From the NCBI GenBank assembly GCA_947498705.1, contig CANMLW010000001.1:558001-622000 (forward strand): a stretch of 64,000 nucleotides of DNA. Direction: 5' to 3'. The notes beneath the pieces were generated by a model that saw only the letters and a list, made by a program, of their open reading frames with translations, had not been told where the DNA came from and did not search any database. Source of the stretch: an uncultured Aquimarina sp. GTDB taxonomy: Bacteria; Bacteroidota; Bacteroidia; Flavobacteriales; Flavobacteriaceae. The position numbers and the translations under genes are program-made. This document shows, piece by piece, positions 18,794-26,571 of the stretch. Every line of letters starts with the position of its first letter. Positions within the stretch are counted from its first letter, which is position 1.

Positions 18794-19179
18794 TGCCGCT
18801 GCCTATGCGCTCCATTGCTTTTTATAAATTAAACGCTTCTGGCGTTTATTTCTAAATACAATTTCCAACCGCATAGCCACCGCCATAAAAAAGCTAACCT
18901 TTTAGATTCATTTAAAAATCGCGTATTTGATAATAATCCTGCAAGATTTTTTTCTACGGCATTCTCGTAAAGGTTTCCGCAAGAGTATAAAATTTTCCCA
19001 TCACATCATCCACACAAAATTTCTATACACTTACTCACTGTAGAACTCGAATTAAACATTTTTTAGTTACAGATTTTTAAGAACTTTAGAATTAGGCTTG
19101 ATAATTGAGATTATAAACAGCTCATAATGTTTATCTTTTTTCCTTGATGAAAAAAGAAACAAAAAAATCAAGGCTGCAC

Positions 19180-19343
19180 AAAACTTTGGAAACAATCACG
19201 GCTCAATCGCTATATTTTAGAAAACATTGTAACTCATTAAGAATACTTTGAACTAGCTTTAAGCCTTGTTCTTATTAAGAATATGTATTGCTAGCCCTCT
19301 AAAATATAGACGCTCTTTCGCCTATTGTTTTGACCAAAGTTTT
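19180..19343. repeat. Large imperfect palindrome
   Basis: AAAACTTTGG (19180-19189) pairs with CCAAAGTTTT (19334-19343). CTATATTTTAG (19210-19220) pairs with CTAAAATATAG (19299-19309). The flanking ccttgatgaaaaaagaaac segment resembles a dispersed Flavobacteriia repeat I remember, which I could not check. Confidence 0.6.
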
Positions 19344-19386
19344 CTGAGGCCGTTTGCCCACCGCATCATCTGGGTAAAAACACAAG

Positions 19387-19404
19387 TTCTATTTTACATA
19401 ATAT
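19387..19404 (+). repeat. 18-bp dispersed repeat, copy 2
   Basis: Exact copy of the 18-mer at 18472, just before the first island gene. Confidence 0.85.
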
Positions 19405-19412
19405 TACAATAA

Positions 19413-19823
19413 CTAAACTTTTAGTTTATTTACTATATTATTTAAAGCGTACTTTTCTAATTCCTCTATAGCTTTACTTGATATTTTAATTTCCCAATTA
19501 GATAAACTGGGCATTAAACTTACTTCGTTATTTACAAAGAAATTGTTATTGGAATCTTGTAAGTCTTTTGACGGGATTATATAAAAAACTCTTGGTTGTT
19601 CCTTCATTATTAAAACTAATGCAATAAACAAGTTATCGTTTAATTCTCCGGTATCTTGTTTTGGGATTTTTATACCTTGTTTTACAGTATCTAAATCTAT
19701 TGGTTGTAAATATATTTGGTTCTTGCCAATTAAAAAATCAACCCCTTCCCTCCCATTGGGTTTTGCAGTTAATTCTAAATTATGACTTTTTAATTCTGAT
19801 TTTAGAAACTCTTGGGCAATCAT
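19413..19823 (-). CDS. Hypothetical protein paired with XRE regulator
   Basis: 136 residues, no membrane segment. The N-terminal part reads like a PD-(D/E)XK-type core: a long helix, then NGREGVDFLIGKNQIYLQPIDL, with an acidic residue and a QPI in the place of the usual E/QxK. The lysine is not evident, so this is only a structural suspicion. It overlaps the upstream XRE gene by 4 bases (ATGA), so the two form one translational unit. The layout resembles a regulator with a nuclease-like or toxin-like partner. I do not recognise the family. Confidence 0.55.
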   Translation of the reverse strand: MIAQEFLKSELKSHNLELTAKPNGREGVDFLIGKNQIYLQPIDLDTVKQGIKIPKQDTGELNDNLFIALVLIMKEQPRVFYIIPSKDLQDSNNNFFVNNEVSLMPSLSNWEIKISSKAIEELEKYALNNIVNKLKV

Positions 19824-20026
19824 TTTGTAGAAACTAATAACTCTCTAATATCCACATCAAGGATTTCTGCTATCTTTTTTAAATCCTTTAAATGTGGTTG
19901 TGATTTATTATTGCAAAAAGCTGTTACAGAAGTTGTACTTTTTCCCAATTCTTCTGCAAGCCAAACTTGCGATTTTCCTTGAATTACTAGTACTTCTTTT
20001 ATTCTATTTATTCTTTCTAATGCCAT
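19820..20026 (-). CDS. XRE-family helix-turn-helix regulator
   Basis: 68 residues, essentially one HTH domain: IKEVLVIQGKSQVWLAEELGKSTTSVTAFCNNKSQPHLKDLKKIAEILDVDIRELL matches the Cro/CI (HTH_3) pattern, given here only as a description. It lies upstream of, and overlaps, the 136-residue gene. Repeats in the upstream region (20079-20152) are good candidates for its operator, suggesting autoregulation. This size is typical of antitoxin-like or restriction-controller regulators. Confidence 0.8.
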   Translation of the reverse strand: MALERINRIKEVLVIQGKSQVWLAEELGKSTTSVTAFCNNKSQPHLKDLKKIAEILDVDIRELLVSTK

Positions 20027-20078
20027 AATTATTTGATGTATTCTACCTTAAATATATAATACATACTTATTAAAACAT

Positions 20079-20152
20079 AAGTTTAAGTTAACTTTTAGTA
20101 ATTTAAACTTGTGTTTTTGAAATTTAATTTATAAGTTTGAATTAACTTTATG
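20079..20152. promoter_or_regulatory. Candidate XRE operator repeats
   Basis: AAGTTTAAGTTAACTTTTAG (20079-20098) and AAGTTTGAATTAACTTTATG (20133-20152) are direct repeats. An inverted half copy (TAATTTAAACTT) lies near 20099-20110. All sit between the XRE gene and the divergent 61-residue gene. Confidence 0.5.
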
Positions 20153-20220
20153 TAAGTTAAAATTATATAAATGTAATTTTTAATTAAATTTTTATTGTTA
20201 ATAACTTTATTTCAAATTTT

Positions 20221-20406
20221 ATGCCATATCCTAAATACACTAAAGCAGACCTTGAGAAAATCGTATATACGCAACTAGATAACTTAAATGCTATTCACGA
20301 TTTATTACGCATTATGAAACTTCAAAATGAACTTATTGAAAATGCTAATAAGAAACTAAAGGATGAAGTAATTGAATTTAAGAAACGGGTTAACTATGGT
20401 AGATAA
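20221..20406 (+). CDS. Small hypothetical protein
   Basis: 61 residues, starting with ATG and strongly helical with heptad-like spacing (LDNLNAIHDLLRIMKL; ENANKKLKDEVIEFKKR), so probably a short coiled coil. It is divergent from the XRE unit and converges with the Panacea-like gene 14 bases downstream. No family is recognised. It may be an accessory of the island or a remnant. Confidence 0.45.
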   Translation: MPYPKYTKADLEKIVYTQLDNLNAIHDLLRIMKLQNELIENANKKLKDEVIEFKKRVNYGR

Positions 20407-20420
20407 ATGTTGTAATAATA

Positions 20421-21176
20421 TTATCCTTTTGGGATTAAACTATTTTGATTCATCCATTTATGAGCTTTTAATATATCTTCCGAAGTGAACTTTTTTTTCT
20501 TTTCCTCAGACCACTTAAAAACTCTTTCGATTAGTAATGCAGAAGTAAAGACTTCTTTATTCTTTATTAATTCATCAAGGCAAGAATATATAGTAGCAAC
20601 GAGCTCTACTTTCTTTGTTGGGGGTTTTCTAAAAGTTTCTATTAACCATTTAATAGAGTCTTTACTATCATTGTAATAATTATTAAAATATGGCTTATAT
20701 GACTCAACGTTTTCTCCAAATGAGTAGATATAATTTTTATATCCATTTTCCTGTTTAATTTCTACATCAAACCATTTAAGCCTTTTAAATTCCTTATCTA
20801 CAGAGTGCATAAACCTCCAATCAAATGGACCAGCAGCTTGTTTAGTATACCTGACAGTTAGTTCCATATTTGAGGCTTGTTCACATAAGTACATAAGTTT
20901 TTGAAATTTTACGTGACCAAAAGTTCTTTCATTGTATAAATTATATACAATGTCAGCAGCTAAAACTACTCGCTTAAAAAAAAGTGATTTACTATTCTGA
21001 GTATCTTTTTTTTTCTGTAAAGCTTCAATCTTTTTTAATCCTTTACAAACAAATTTTTCAATATCAACCCCATTTTCTGTTAGATATTCTGTAGAAACTT
21101 CTTCATTATAGCTAACAGAATCAGCAAAATCATAAAGAAAACTTTTTAAATTATCTATTTCTTTAGCTTTACTCAT
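20421..21176 (-). CDS. Panacea/DUF4065-like domain protein
   Basis: 251 residues. The central region (about 70-125) has TFGHVKFQKLMYLCEQ and KQAAGPFDWRFMHSV, the pattern of the Panacea (DUF4065, SocA-like) fold: a KxQKLxYL helix followed by a GP motif. Panacea domains neutralise diverse toxins. Related segments also occur at the ends of restriction proteins (from memory). It is the second gene of an operon with a sigma-like protein, overlapping by 4 bases. If this is a toxin-antitoxin pair, this would be the antitoxin. Function is inferred only. Confidence 0.55.
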   Translation of the reverse strand: MSKAKEIDNLKSFLYDFADSVSYNEEVSTEYLTENGVDIEKFVCKGLKKIEALQKKKDTQNSKSLFFKRVVLAADIVYNLYNERTFGHVKFQKLMYLCEQASNMELTVRYTKQAAGPFDWRFMHSVDKEFKRLKWFDVEIKQENGYKNYIYSFGENVESYKPYFNNYYNDSKDSIKWLIETFRKPPTKKVELVATIYSCLDELIKNKEVFTSALLIERVFKWSEEKKKKFTSEDILKAHKWMNQNSLIPKG

Positions 21177-21778
21177 TTCTTATTTTTTAAAAGTAACTTC
21201 ATTTCTGTATCTAGTAATCGTTTCATTCTTCTCGAACGATTATCAAACTCTTTTAAAGGGATTTTTAACTGTTTACATATTTCTGACCTTTTTAAATCTT
21301 TATAATATAATAGGTCAAAAATTTCTTTAAGTTCTTTCTTTTTATTTAGTTTTTTGTTTATCCTATCTTCAAAAATTTGTAAGTCAATATTTTCTTCGAT
21401 TAAATCATCTTTCTTAATCAATTCATCAATAGAAAATTCATTTGATTCATTTTCATCATTTTTTGGAGCTTTTAAAATAATTCTTTTTCTAACTCCAGCT
21501 GATTCCTTAAAATTTGATATTAACTGTCGTAATATATAATATTTTAGATAATTAATTAAATCCGGATTTCTTTTGGGGTCAAACTTCTCTTTATTTTCTA
21601 AATATTTAGTGATTGACTCCAATGCAAAATCATAAGCAAGTTGCTCTCTCCTGTTAGTGAACTGTTTGTTTCCAAGTAAGCTATATGCATAAGCCATAAG
21701 TACTTTTATAGCCCTATCCCACTCGATTTCATCATAGTTCTCTTTTACTTCATATTTACCAGATTGTACAACCTTCAT
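21173..21778 (-). CDS. Sigma-70-like protein
   Basis: 201 residues. The N-terminal half (AYDFALESITKYLENKEKFDPKRN, then LINYLKYYILRQLISNF) resembles sigma region 2. The C-terminal part (LYYKDLKRSEICKQLKIPLKEFDNRSRRMKRLL) resembles a region-4 helix-turn-helix. An acidic linker separates them. Such atypical sigma-like proteins occur on mobile and defence islands. It is first in its operon, coupled to the Panacea-like gene, and its start is 25 bases from a perfect palindrome (21803-21825). A DNA-binding regulator rather than a working sigma factor remains possible. Confidence 0.6.
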   Translation of the reverse strand: MKVVQSGKYEVKENYDEIEWDRAIKVLMAYAYSLLGNKQFTNRREQLAYDFALESITKYLENKEKFDPKRNPDLINYLKYYILRQLISNFKESAGVRKRIILKAPKNDENESNEFSIDELIKKDDLIEENIDLQIFEDRINKKLNKKKELKEIFDLLYYKDLKRSEICKQLKIPLKEFDNRSRRMKRLLDTEMKLLLKNKK

Positions 21779-21802
21779 TTATTAATGCTGAATAAAAAAT
21801 AA

Positions 21803-21825
21803 AAATTACCATTCAATGGTAATTT
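21803..21825. promoter_or_regulatory. Perfect 23-bp palindrome between divergent operons
   Basis: AAATTACCATT (21803-21813), one central C, then its exact complement AATGGTAATTT (21815-21825). It lies between the sigma-like gene start (21778) and the Pycsar operon start (21902). The centre is too short for an RNA hairpin, so it is better read as a protein-binding site. Confidence 0.6.
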
Positions 21826-21901
21826 ATTAGTTCTGTTTAGCATATATAAATGTAAACAAACAGTTACAATATAAATATAATCTAATTCAAAATATAAAAT
21901 T

Positions 21902-22075
21902 ATGGCAAAAAATAAACCAGTTGGGGACAATGCAAGAAAAGGAGCAGTAAAAGGACGCTCACAAATATTAAACCCTAAAACCAATCTCTATGTAAAGAGA
22001 GACGCAGAAACAGGAAGATTTATGGATGTAAAAACAACTGGAGGTAAATTTAAAGGAGTACGAAAAGAAAAATAA
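21902..22075 (+). CDS. Small conserved basic protein
   Basis: 57 residues, very basic. It begins AKNKPVGDNARKGAVKGRSQ and ends with TTGGKFKGVRKEK. I remember this as a widespread small bacterial protein of unknown function with a VKNPKTGxYVKRDxxTGxFMDVK core, and the sequence here agrees. It is the first frame after the divergent promoter region and 14 bases before the LRAT gene, so it is probably the first gene of the Pycsar operon. It could bind nucleic acid, which is inference from charge. Confidence 0.7.
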   Translation: MAKNKPVGDNARKGAVKGRSQILNPKTNLYVKRDAETGRFMDVKTTGGKFKGVRKEK

Positions 22076-22089
22076 CTAATATAAATTTT

Positions 22090-22515
22090 ATGATAAATAA
22101 CTTAATAACTAGCAACCAATTACAACCAGCAGATGTAATTGTTGCAAAAAAAAGAACAGGATTAGGTCGTATACTTAATCATTATTTAGTCTACACAGGT
22201 AATGGTGTTTTTACGGGCAATCTAAAAGATGGTGTTAAAGAATTAACCCATTTCGAACTTGGTAATTTACTCAATGAGTATGAACCTGTCAAAATTAAAA
22301 GGTTTGAGGGAAATAACATTCAGCGTCAATGGGCAATAAATAGGGCATTCTCTAGACTGGGAGAAAAATATAACATTACTTTTTTTAATTGTGAACACTA
22401 TGCTAATTGGGTACAAAAAGGAAAAGAAAGTAGTATACAAGTGACTATTGGTTTAGCTATTTTATTTTTTGGACTTACTTATAAATTAATAAAAGTTAAT
22501 AATGGAAAAAGATAG
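22090..22515 (+). CDS. LRAT-fold (NlpC/P60 superfamily) protein with C-terminal membrane helix
   Basis: 141 residues. The LRAT pattern is clear: QPADVIVAKK, then the catalytic-type histidine in LNHYLVYTG (H31), and the cysteine motif NCEHYANW (C101, H103). LRAT-fold enzymes are permuted papain-like acyltransferases, phospholipases or thiol hydrolases. A hydrophobic helix follows (about 118-134), so it should be membrane-anchored. It overlaps the TM-effector gene by 14 bases, which couples it to the cyclase operon. A role in defence, for example lipid attack or removal of a conjugated protein, is inference. Confidence 0.75.
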   Translation: MINNLITSNQLQPADVIVAKKRTGLGRILNHYLVYTGNGVFTGNLKDGVKELTHFELGNLLNEYEPVKIKRFEGNNIQRQWAINRAFSRLGEKYNITFFNCEHYANWVQKGKESSIQVTIGLAILFFGLTYKLIKVNNGKR

Positions 22516-22993
22516 ATTAATTTATACAATAGGTAGGTTTGACCATTATTTTGAAAGCGTAAATAATAAAACAGCTGTTTACATAGCCATAAACACCTTT
22601 ATTTTAGGAGGTATATTAGCGGGCTACGTTAATGTGGAAAAATACATTAAAGAATATGTAAATTTCTTTAATATCAATTTATCTCTAGTTCTCGCATTAG
22701 GATTAATTACATTGATAATATTAATCTACGCTAGTATTCCATACTTTTCTAAAAAACCAAATTCGCTTTTTTACTTTGGTACAATTGGTTCTCAATCTAA
22801 AGATAGTTTTATAGAGAAATCAAAAAAATATGAAGCTAAAGACGAGATTAAAGACTTAAGAAATCAGGTTTATATACTGTCTAAAGGTTTAAATACAAAA
22901 TTTGTTCGTCTAAAATTATCTGGGCAGTTATTAGTAATACAATTTATTGCCCTTATCCCATTAATAATAATCTTTTTAATTAATAAATTCTAA
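22502..22993 (+). CDS. pycTM: Pycsar transmembrane effector (PycTM, DUF5706-like)
   Basis: 163 residues. The N-terminal FDHYFESVNNKTAVYIAINT followed by a membrane helix is the hallmark of the Pycsar effector domain. Membrane segments lie at about 25-42, 60-80 and 142-160, with a cytoplasmic helical part between. In known systems, cUMP or cCMP made after phage infection activates this protein to damage the inner membrane and stop the cell. The gene lies immediately before the cyclase (3-base gap), as in known Pycsar-TM loci. Confidence 0.8.
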   Translation: MEKDRLIYTIGRFDHYFESVNNKTAVYIAINTFILGGILAGYVNVEKYIKEYVNFFNINLSLVLALGLITLIILIYASIPYFSKKPNSLFYFGTIGSQSKDSFIEKSKKYEAKDEIKDLRNQVYILSKGLNTKFVRLKLSGQLLVIQFIALIPLIIIFLINKF

Positions 22994-22996
22994 TCT

Positions 22997-24001
22997 ATGA
23001 ATATATACAATGACTATATGAATATAATTAAAGAAGCGGTAAATTCCGATTCTTCAAATTATTTAAGCAAAGGACTTGGTTATCCATCTCCAAAAAGAAG
23101 TAATGAACAATTTGTTAACCTTTATTCTAAAATAAATGAAAATAAAATAGCTCCTAGCCTTAGAACTTTTTCTGATACTTTAGGTAAAACAATTGATTTT
23201 AATCAAGAGTTAGGTTCGCATCCCAGTTTTAGACATTTAAAAAGCACAAGTAATACAGAAGAACATTATATTGTTTCTGCTTTTTTTGATATAAAAGGGA
23301 GTACAAATCTTTTTAAGAAATTTGATAAAGAAACAGTTTTCCTAATTACAAATGCTATTTTAAAAGCAGGTATTCATACAGCTTTAATATTTGGTGGATA
23401 TGTTCACAGATTACAAGGAGACGGTATATTTGTTTATTTTGGAAACAAGTCTATTGACGAAAAAGAAGCTATATCACAAGCTTTACAAGCTGTTAGTGTT
23501 TACACTTACTTTGTTAAGAATGATTTAAAAGAATACTTGCAAGCACAAGGAATTGAAAACATTTCAATTAGAAGTGGAATCGATTTAGGATATAACAAAG
23601 ATGTATTATGGGGTAATTCTGGTATTGGGGAAATAAGTGAAATAACTACTTGCAGTTTACATACTAGTTTAGCTAGTAAAATGCAATCTTCTGCCACTTC
23701 AAATGGAGTTGTTGTTGGTCAATATATAAAAGATGAAATGATGGATGATGAATATTTTTCGACTGTCACAAGTAGAACAGGTAGCGAAAATGATAGATAC
23801 ATATATAGAATAGATGATAGGAACTTTTATTATACACAATATGATTTTAAGTGGGAGAAATTTTTAAAAAAGCAAAAGTATGTAGCAACAGACCAAATGG
23901 GTAGAGCTATTGTAAAAACAGGAGCTAACTTAAGCCCTTTATCAATAACAAGCTTAAAACCTATTGCTGACCTAAATAAACCTTACTTTTCTAATGAATA
24001 A
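22997..24001 (+). CDS. pycC: Class III nucleotide cyclase (Pycsar cyclase)
   Basis: 334 residues. The catalytic domain spans about 90-260. The first metal-binding aspartate is D98 in FFDIKGSTNLF and the second is D142 in RLQGDGIFVYF. The C-terminal half of the site (GNSGIGEISEITTCSL then HTSLASKMQ) aligns with the region of class III cyclases that usually has an asparagine; here TSLASKM replaces the common VNLAAR. Pycsar cyclases make cUMP or cCMP rather than cAMP. The neighbouring PycTM gene supports this, though the base specificity cannot be proven by eye. It overlaps the E2-like gene by 8 bases. Confidence 0.8.
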   Translation: MNIYNDYMNIIKEAVNSDSSNYLSKGLGYPSPKRSNEQFVNLYSKINENKIAPSLRTFSDTLGKTIDFNQELGSHPSFRHLKSTSNTEEHYIVSAFFDIKGSTNLFKKFDKETVFLITNAILKAGIHTALIFGGYVHRLQGDGIFVYFGNKSIDEKEAISQALQAVSVYTYFVKNDLKEYLQAQGIENISIRSGIDLGYNKDVLWGNSGIGEISEITTCSLHTSLASKMQSSATSNGVVVGQYIKDEMMDDEYFSTVTSRTGSENDRYIYRIDDRNFYYTQYDFKWEKFLKKQKYVATDQMGRAIVKTGANLSPLSITSLKPIADLNKPYFSNE

Positions 24002-24659
24002 CTCCAAATTAGATAAAGATTTAAAGGTTTTTCTAGATTTATATAGCAAGTTTACATACAACGAAAGACCTAAAAAACAATGCTTATTATTAAAAGGAGA
24101 TATTGATATTTGTGATATAGATGGTAACTATTGGGATACTTTTGAAATTGAAATTTATATTGATAAAAGTAAATATCCTCATCACGCTCCTATTGTTGTA
24201 GAATCTAGTAACATTATTAAAAGAGATATTGATTGGCATATAAGTAAAGATGGTATATGTTGCTTAGATATTGACCACGAAATAGAGTATCTCTCGAAAA
24301 GAGGTGTAAATATTACAGCTTTTTATCAGAAAAAGATATATCCATATTTTACAAATACATTATATCGGATAAAAAATGGAGAATATGCAAATGGAGAATA
24401 TTTGCATAATTTTGATGGTATTATCCAGTTTTATAGAGAGAAACTTCAAATTTCAGATATTAAAGTTATTCTTAGAATATTAAGCAGAATCATAGAAAAT
24501 AAAGTCCCTGGAAGAAATAGTATGTGCTTATGTGGGTCTGAAAAAAAAATAAAAAAATGTCATTTAGAATCTATTGATTTTTTGAAAAGCCTTTCTAAAG
24601 ATAGGATTATAAAAGATTTAGAGGGTTTTAAAAATCATCAACAAAAAATATATTCTTAG
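23994..24659 (+). CDS. E2-like (UBC-fold) protein with SEC-C zinc motif
   Basis: 221 residues. The N-terminal 150 residues match prokaryotic E2/UBC-like domains: a strand-rich start (FEIEIYIDKSKYPHHAPIVV), then H82 and WHISKDGICCLD with the candidate catalytic cysteine C89 or C90. The C-terminus carries a SEC-C motif, C178-x-C180 and C189-H190, which binds zinc in SecA and other proteins. E2-like proteins conjugate cyclases to targets in type II CBASS. Here the gene overlaps a Pycsar cyclase, which I do not know from described systems. Whether it conjugates anything is inference; no E1 is nearby. Confidence 0.7.
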   Translation: MNNSKLDKDLKVFLDLYSKFTYNERPKKQCLLLKGDIDICDIDGNYWDTFEIEIYIDKSKYPHHAPIVVESSNIIKRDIDWHISKDGICCLDIDHEIEYLSKRGVNITAFYQKKIYPYFTNTLYRIKNGEYANGEYLHNFDGIIQFYREKLQISDIKVILRILSRIIENKVPGRNSMCLCGSEKKIKKCHLESIDFLKSLSKDRIIKDLEGFKNHQQKIYS

Positions 24660-24667
24660 CTTTTAAT

Positions 24668-24760
24668 CCATTCCATACACATTCCCACTTCACTCCTATC
24701 GTCGCTTCGGGCAAAGCGTATTCCATTACATTTTTAAAGAAACTTTTAGAAAGAAAAAAA
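24668..24760. repeat. Degenerate dispersed repeat, copy A
   Basis: The segment with CATTCCATACACATT, then CGTCGCTTCGG and TTCCATTACATTTTTAAA resembles 25548-25650 in order and wording. The remaining intergenic DNA to 24918 is AT-rich and shows nothing else. Confidence 0.5.
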
Positions 24761-24918
24761 TCATAGAAGATTAGTACTGGTAAAAGCTTTTTTCCTAAGC
24801 AAAGTTACATAACGCAGAACATTATGATACAAAATTGTAATTCATAATTTGCATTATATAAAATTGCTTCAAACTTTTAAAAATTGCTTTTTATTGTATC
24901 AAAAATGTAAAATAAAAT

Positions 24919-25209
24919 CTATAAATTCTTTTCATAATCCATACTTTGATTTAATACACGAATAATCAAAATATCAATATCTGTAGCTAAATAAAAAATA
25001 GTATGAGATTTATAAGAAAATCGTTTTAATGATAGAATAAATTCAGAGGCATCACGTCCAAGATTAGTATTGTCCGCTAATACTTGAAACAGCTTATGCA
25101 TTCCTAATAAATAATCCTTGGCTTGTTTTAACCCAAATGTTTCAATACCATATTCATACATTTTGGCAAGATCCATCTCTGCCTTTCTCGATACTTTATA
25201 AACGCCCAT
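24919..25209 (-). CDS. parE: ParE-type toxin of a type II toxin-antitoxin pair
   Basis: 96 residues with the RelE/ParE pattern: VSRKAEMDLAKMYEYGIETFG, LGRDASEF, and RFSYKSHTIFY, then DIDILIIRVLNQSMDYEKNL. The usual ParE target is DNA gyrase. It follows its antitoxin on the same strand with a 14-base overlap, the standard order. It sits between the defence operon and a CPBP gene. Confidence 0.85.
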   Translation of the reverse strand: MGVYKVSRKAEMDLAKMYEYGIETFGLKQAKDYLLGMHKLFQVLADNTNLGRDASEFILSLKRFSYKSHTIFYLATDIDILIIRVLNQSMDYEKNL

Positions 25210-25453
25210 CTGCTCGCATACGCTCTTCGACTTCTTTCATAATATCTGGAACAGTTTTATCACTAATACCGCTATCCATGCCCTCAGTTATAGCAGCTTT
25301 AAGTGCTGAGAACTTTGCTTTTTTAGCTTGGTCACGTCTTACTAAATCACGAAGATACTCACTATCATTTGTGAACTCTCCTGCCTTAATTTGAGACTTT
25401 ATCCATTTATCTTGTTTCTCTGTAAATGTAATTGTTTTTCTAATTGTAGCCAT
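25196..25453 (-). CDS. parD: ParD-type antitoxin
   Basis: 85 residues. The N-terminal ribbon-helix-helix TIRKTITFTEKQDKWIKSQ and GEFTNDSEYLRDLVRRDQ match ParD-like CopG-family proteins. The C-terminal part is acidic and helical (VEERMRADGRL), the toxin-binding tail. It is the first gene of the pair and would repress its own promoter with the toxin as co-repressor. Confidence 0.85.
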   Translation of the reverse strand: MATIRKTITFTEKQDKWIKSQIKAGEFTNDSEYLRDLVRRDQAKKAKFSALKAAITEGMDSGISDKTVPDIMKEVEERMRADGRL

Positions 25454-25773
25454 TATTATATGTTTAAATAATCATACTATTGGTGTAATATACAATATTC
25501 ATCAAACATTCCAAAATTAAGAACTACTAATCAATAATTCTGTAAGCATTTCCATTCCACACACATTACACTTCCTTTCTGCCGTCGGCTCGCATAAAAA
25601 GTGTTCCATTACCTTTTTTAAAAGAACTTTTCGTTAGAAAACTTTTAAAGAAAATGTAGTACAAGAAAACTTTGCTTTTCCCAAAGCAAAGTGACCCTTC
25701 GATAAACTCAGGATAAACTTCACGCAAGTACATTATAGTACAATGGTTACCATAGCAGTTTATATTATTACCA
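25454..25773. repeat. Intergenic region with dispersed repeat, copy B
   Basis: 25548-25650 repeats the layout of 24668-24760 (CATTCCACACACATTACACTTC, then a CGTCGGCTCG segment and TTCCATTACC). At about 25694-25717 it ends in CCCTTCGATAAACTCAGGAT, the widespread CCTTCGA-type palindromic repeat. A related copy lies at 60904-60925. Confidence 0.5.
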
Positions 25774-26472
25774 TTAATCCAATACCCTTCCCATCATAGA
25801 AACTGTATTCAACACACAATGTGCAATAATTAAAGGCCATAAACTTCTACCAAACTTTACATAGGCAATACCCATAACTAATCCGATAATACCAACAGTA
25901 ATTGATCTTTCTGACAGGTCATATGAATGTCTAAAACCAAAAATCATTGCCTGCAAAAGAACCGCAATTACAGTAGCAAATGATGTTGAAGAAAATAAGC
26001 GTTCGAACCAAGTAATTAAGAATCCCCTATCTAATAATTCTTCTAACGACGATTGAAGTAATACAAAAGGAATTATAGTAAAGAAATGAACCCAATTATT
26101 TTTTAGATCCCCAAATTTTGAAACTGCATTTTCTGATGACATGTCCGGAGCTAATGTAAATGGCAAAAAATCTTTAACCAAATTAAAAATGATAATGAGT
26201 ATAGGGATGGTAACCAAAATCCCTATGGTAATTAATAGGGTTTTAAAGATGTTTTCTGGTTTCCTAAGTCCTAAATCTCTCCACGATATATTTCGTACTT
26301 TCATTCTCCAGGTTGCAACAATTAAAGTCGATAGCGACCACATAAGTCCGTTGGCAATAAAATGTAGTTTCGGAAAATAAACTTCTCGTATTAGAAACAT
26401 TATAGAGATATACACTATAAGGTCGAATAAAAAGTCTTTATGGGCAGTAGTTGATAATACGTTATTTGCCAT
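25774..26472 (-). CDS. CPBP-family intramembrane metalloprotease
   Basis: 232 residues with about seven membrane helices. Active-site motifs are all present: EELLDRG (EExxxR type) in SSLEELLDRGFLIT, FxxxH as FGFRHSY, and HxxxN as AHCVLNT. Such proteases are linked to bacteriocin self-immunity and to CAAX processing. Here the position next to ParDE and the Pycsar operon makes an immunity-type role conceivable, but this is inference. It is monocistronic. Confidence 0.8.
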   Translation of the reverse strand: MANNVLSTTAHKDFLFDLIVYISIMFLIREVYFPKLHFIANGLMWSLSTLIVATWRMKVRNISWRDLGLRKPENIFKTLLITIGILVTIPILIIIFNLVKDFLPFTLAPDMSSENAVSKFGDLKNNWVHFFTIIPFVLLQSSLEELLDRGFLITWFERLFSSTSFATVIAVLLQAMIFGFRHSYDLSERSITVGIIGLVMGIAYVKFGRSLWPLIIAHCVLNTVSMMGRVLD

Positions 26473-26571
26473 TAATTTAATTTTGATTGATACCGGTTAG
26501 ACTATATAGTAGCTCGAATAGTTACATTTTTAAAGAAATTCTTCAAGTTCATGGATAAATATCAAGTCTAT

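Noticed and set aside
21775..21984. Minus-strand frame of 69 codons
   Set aside because: It is the antisense of the small basic gene at 21902 plus the palindromic control region.
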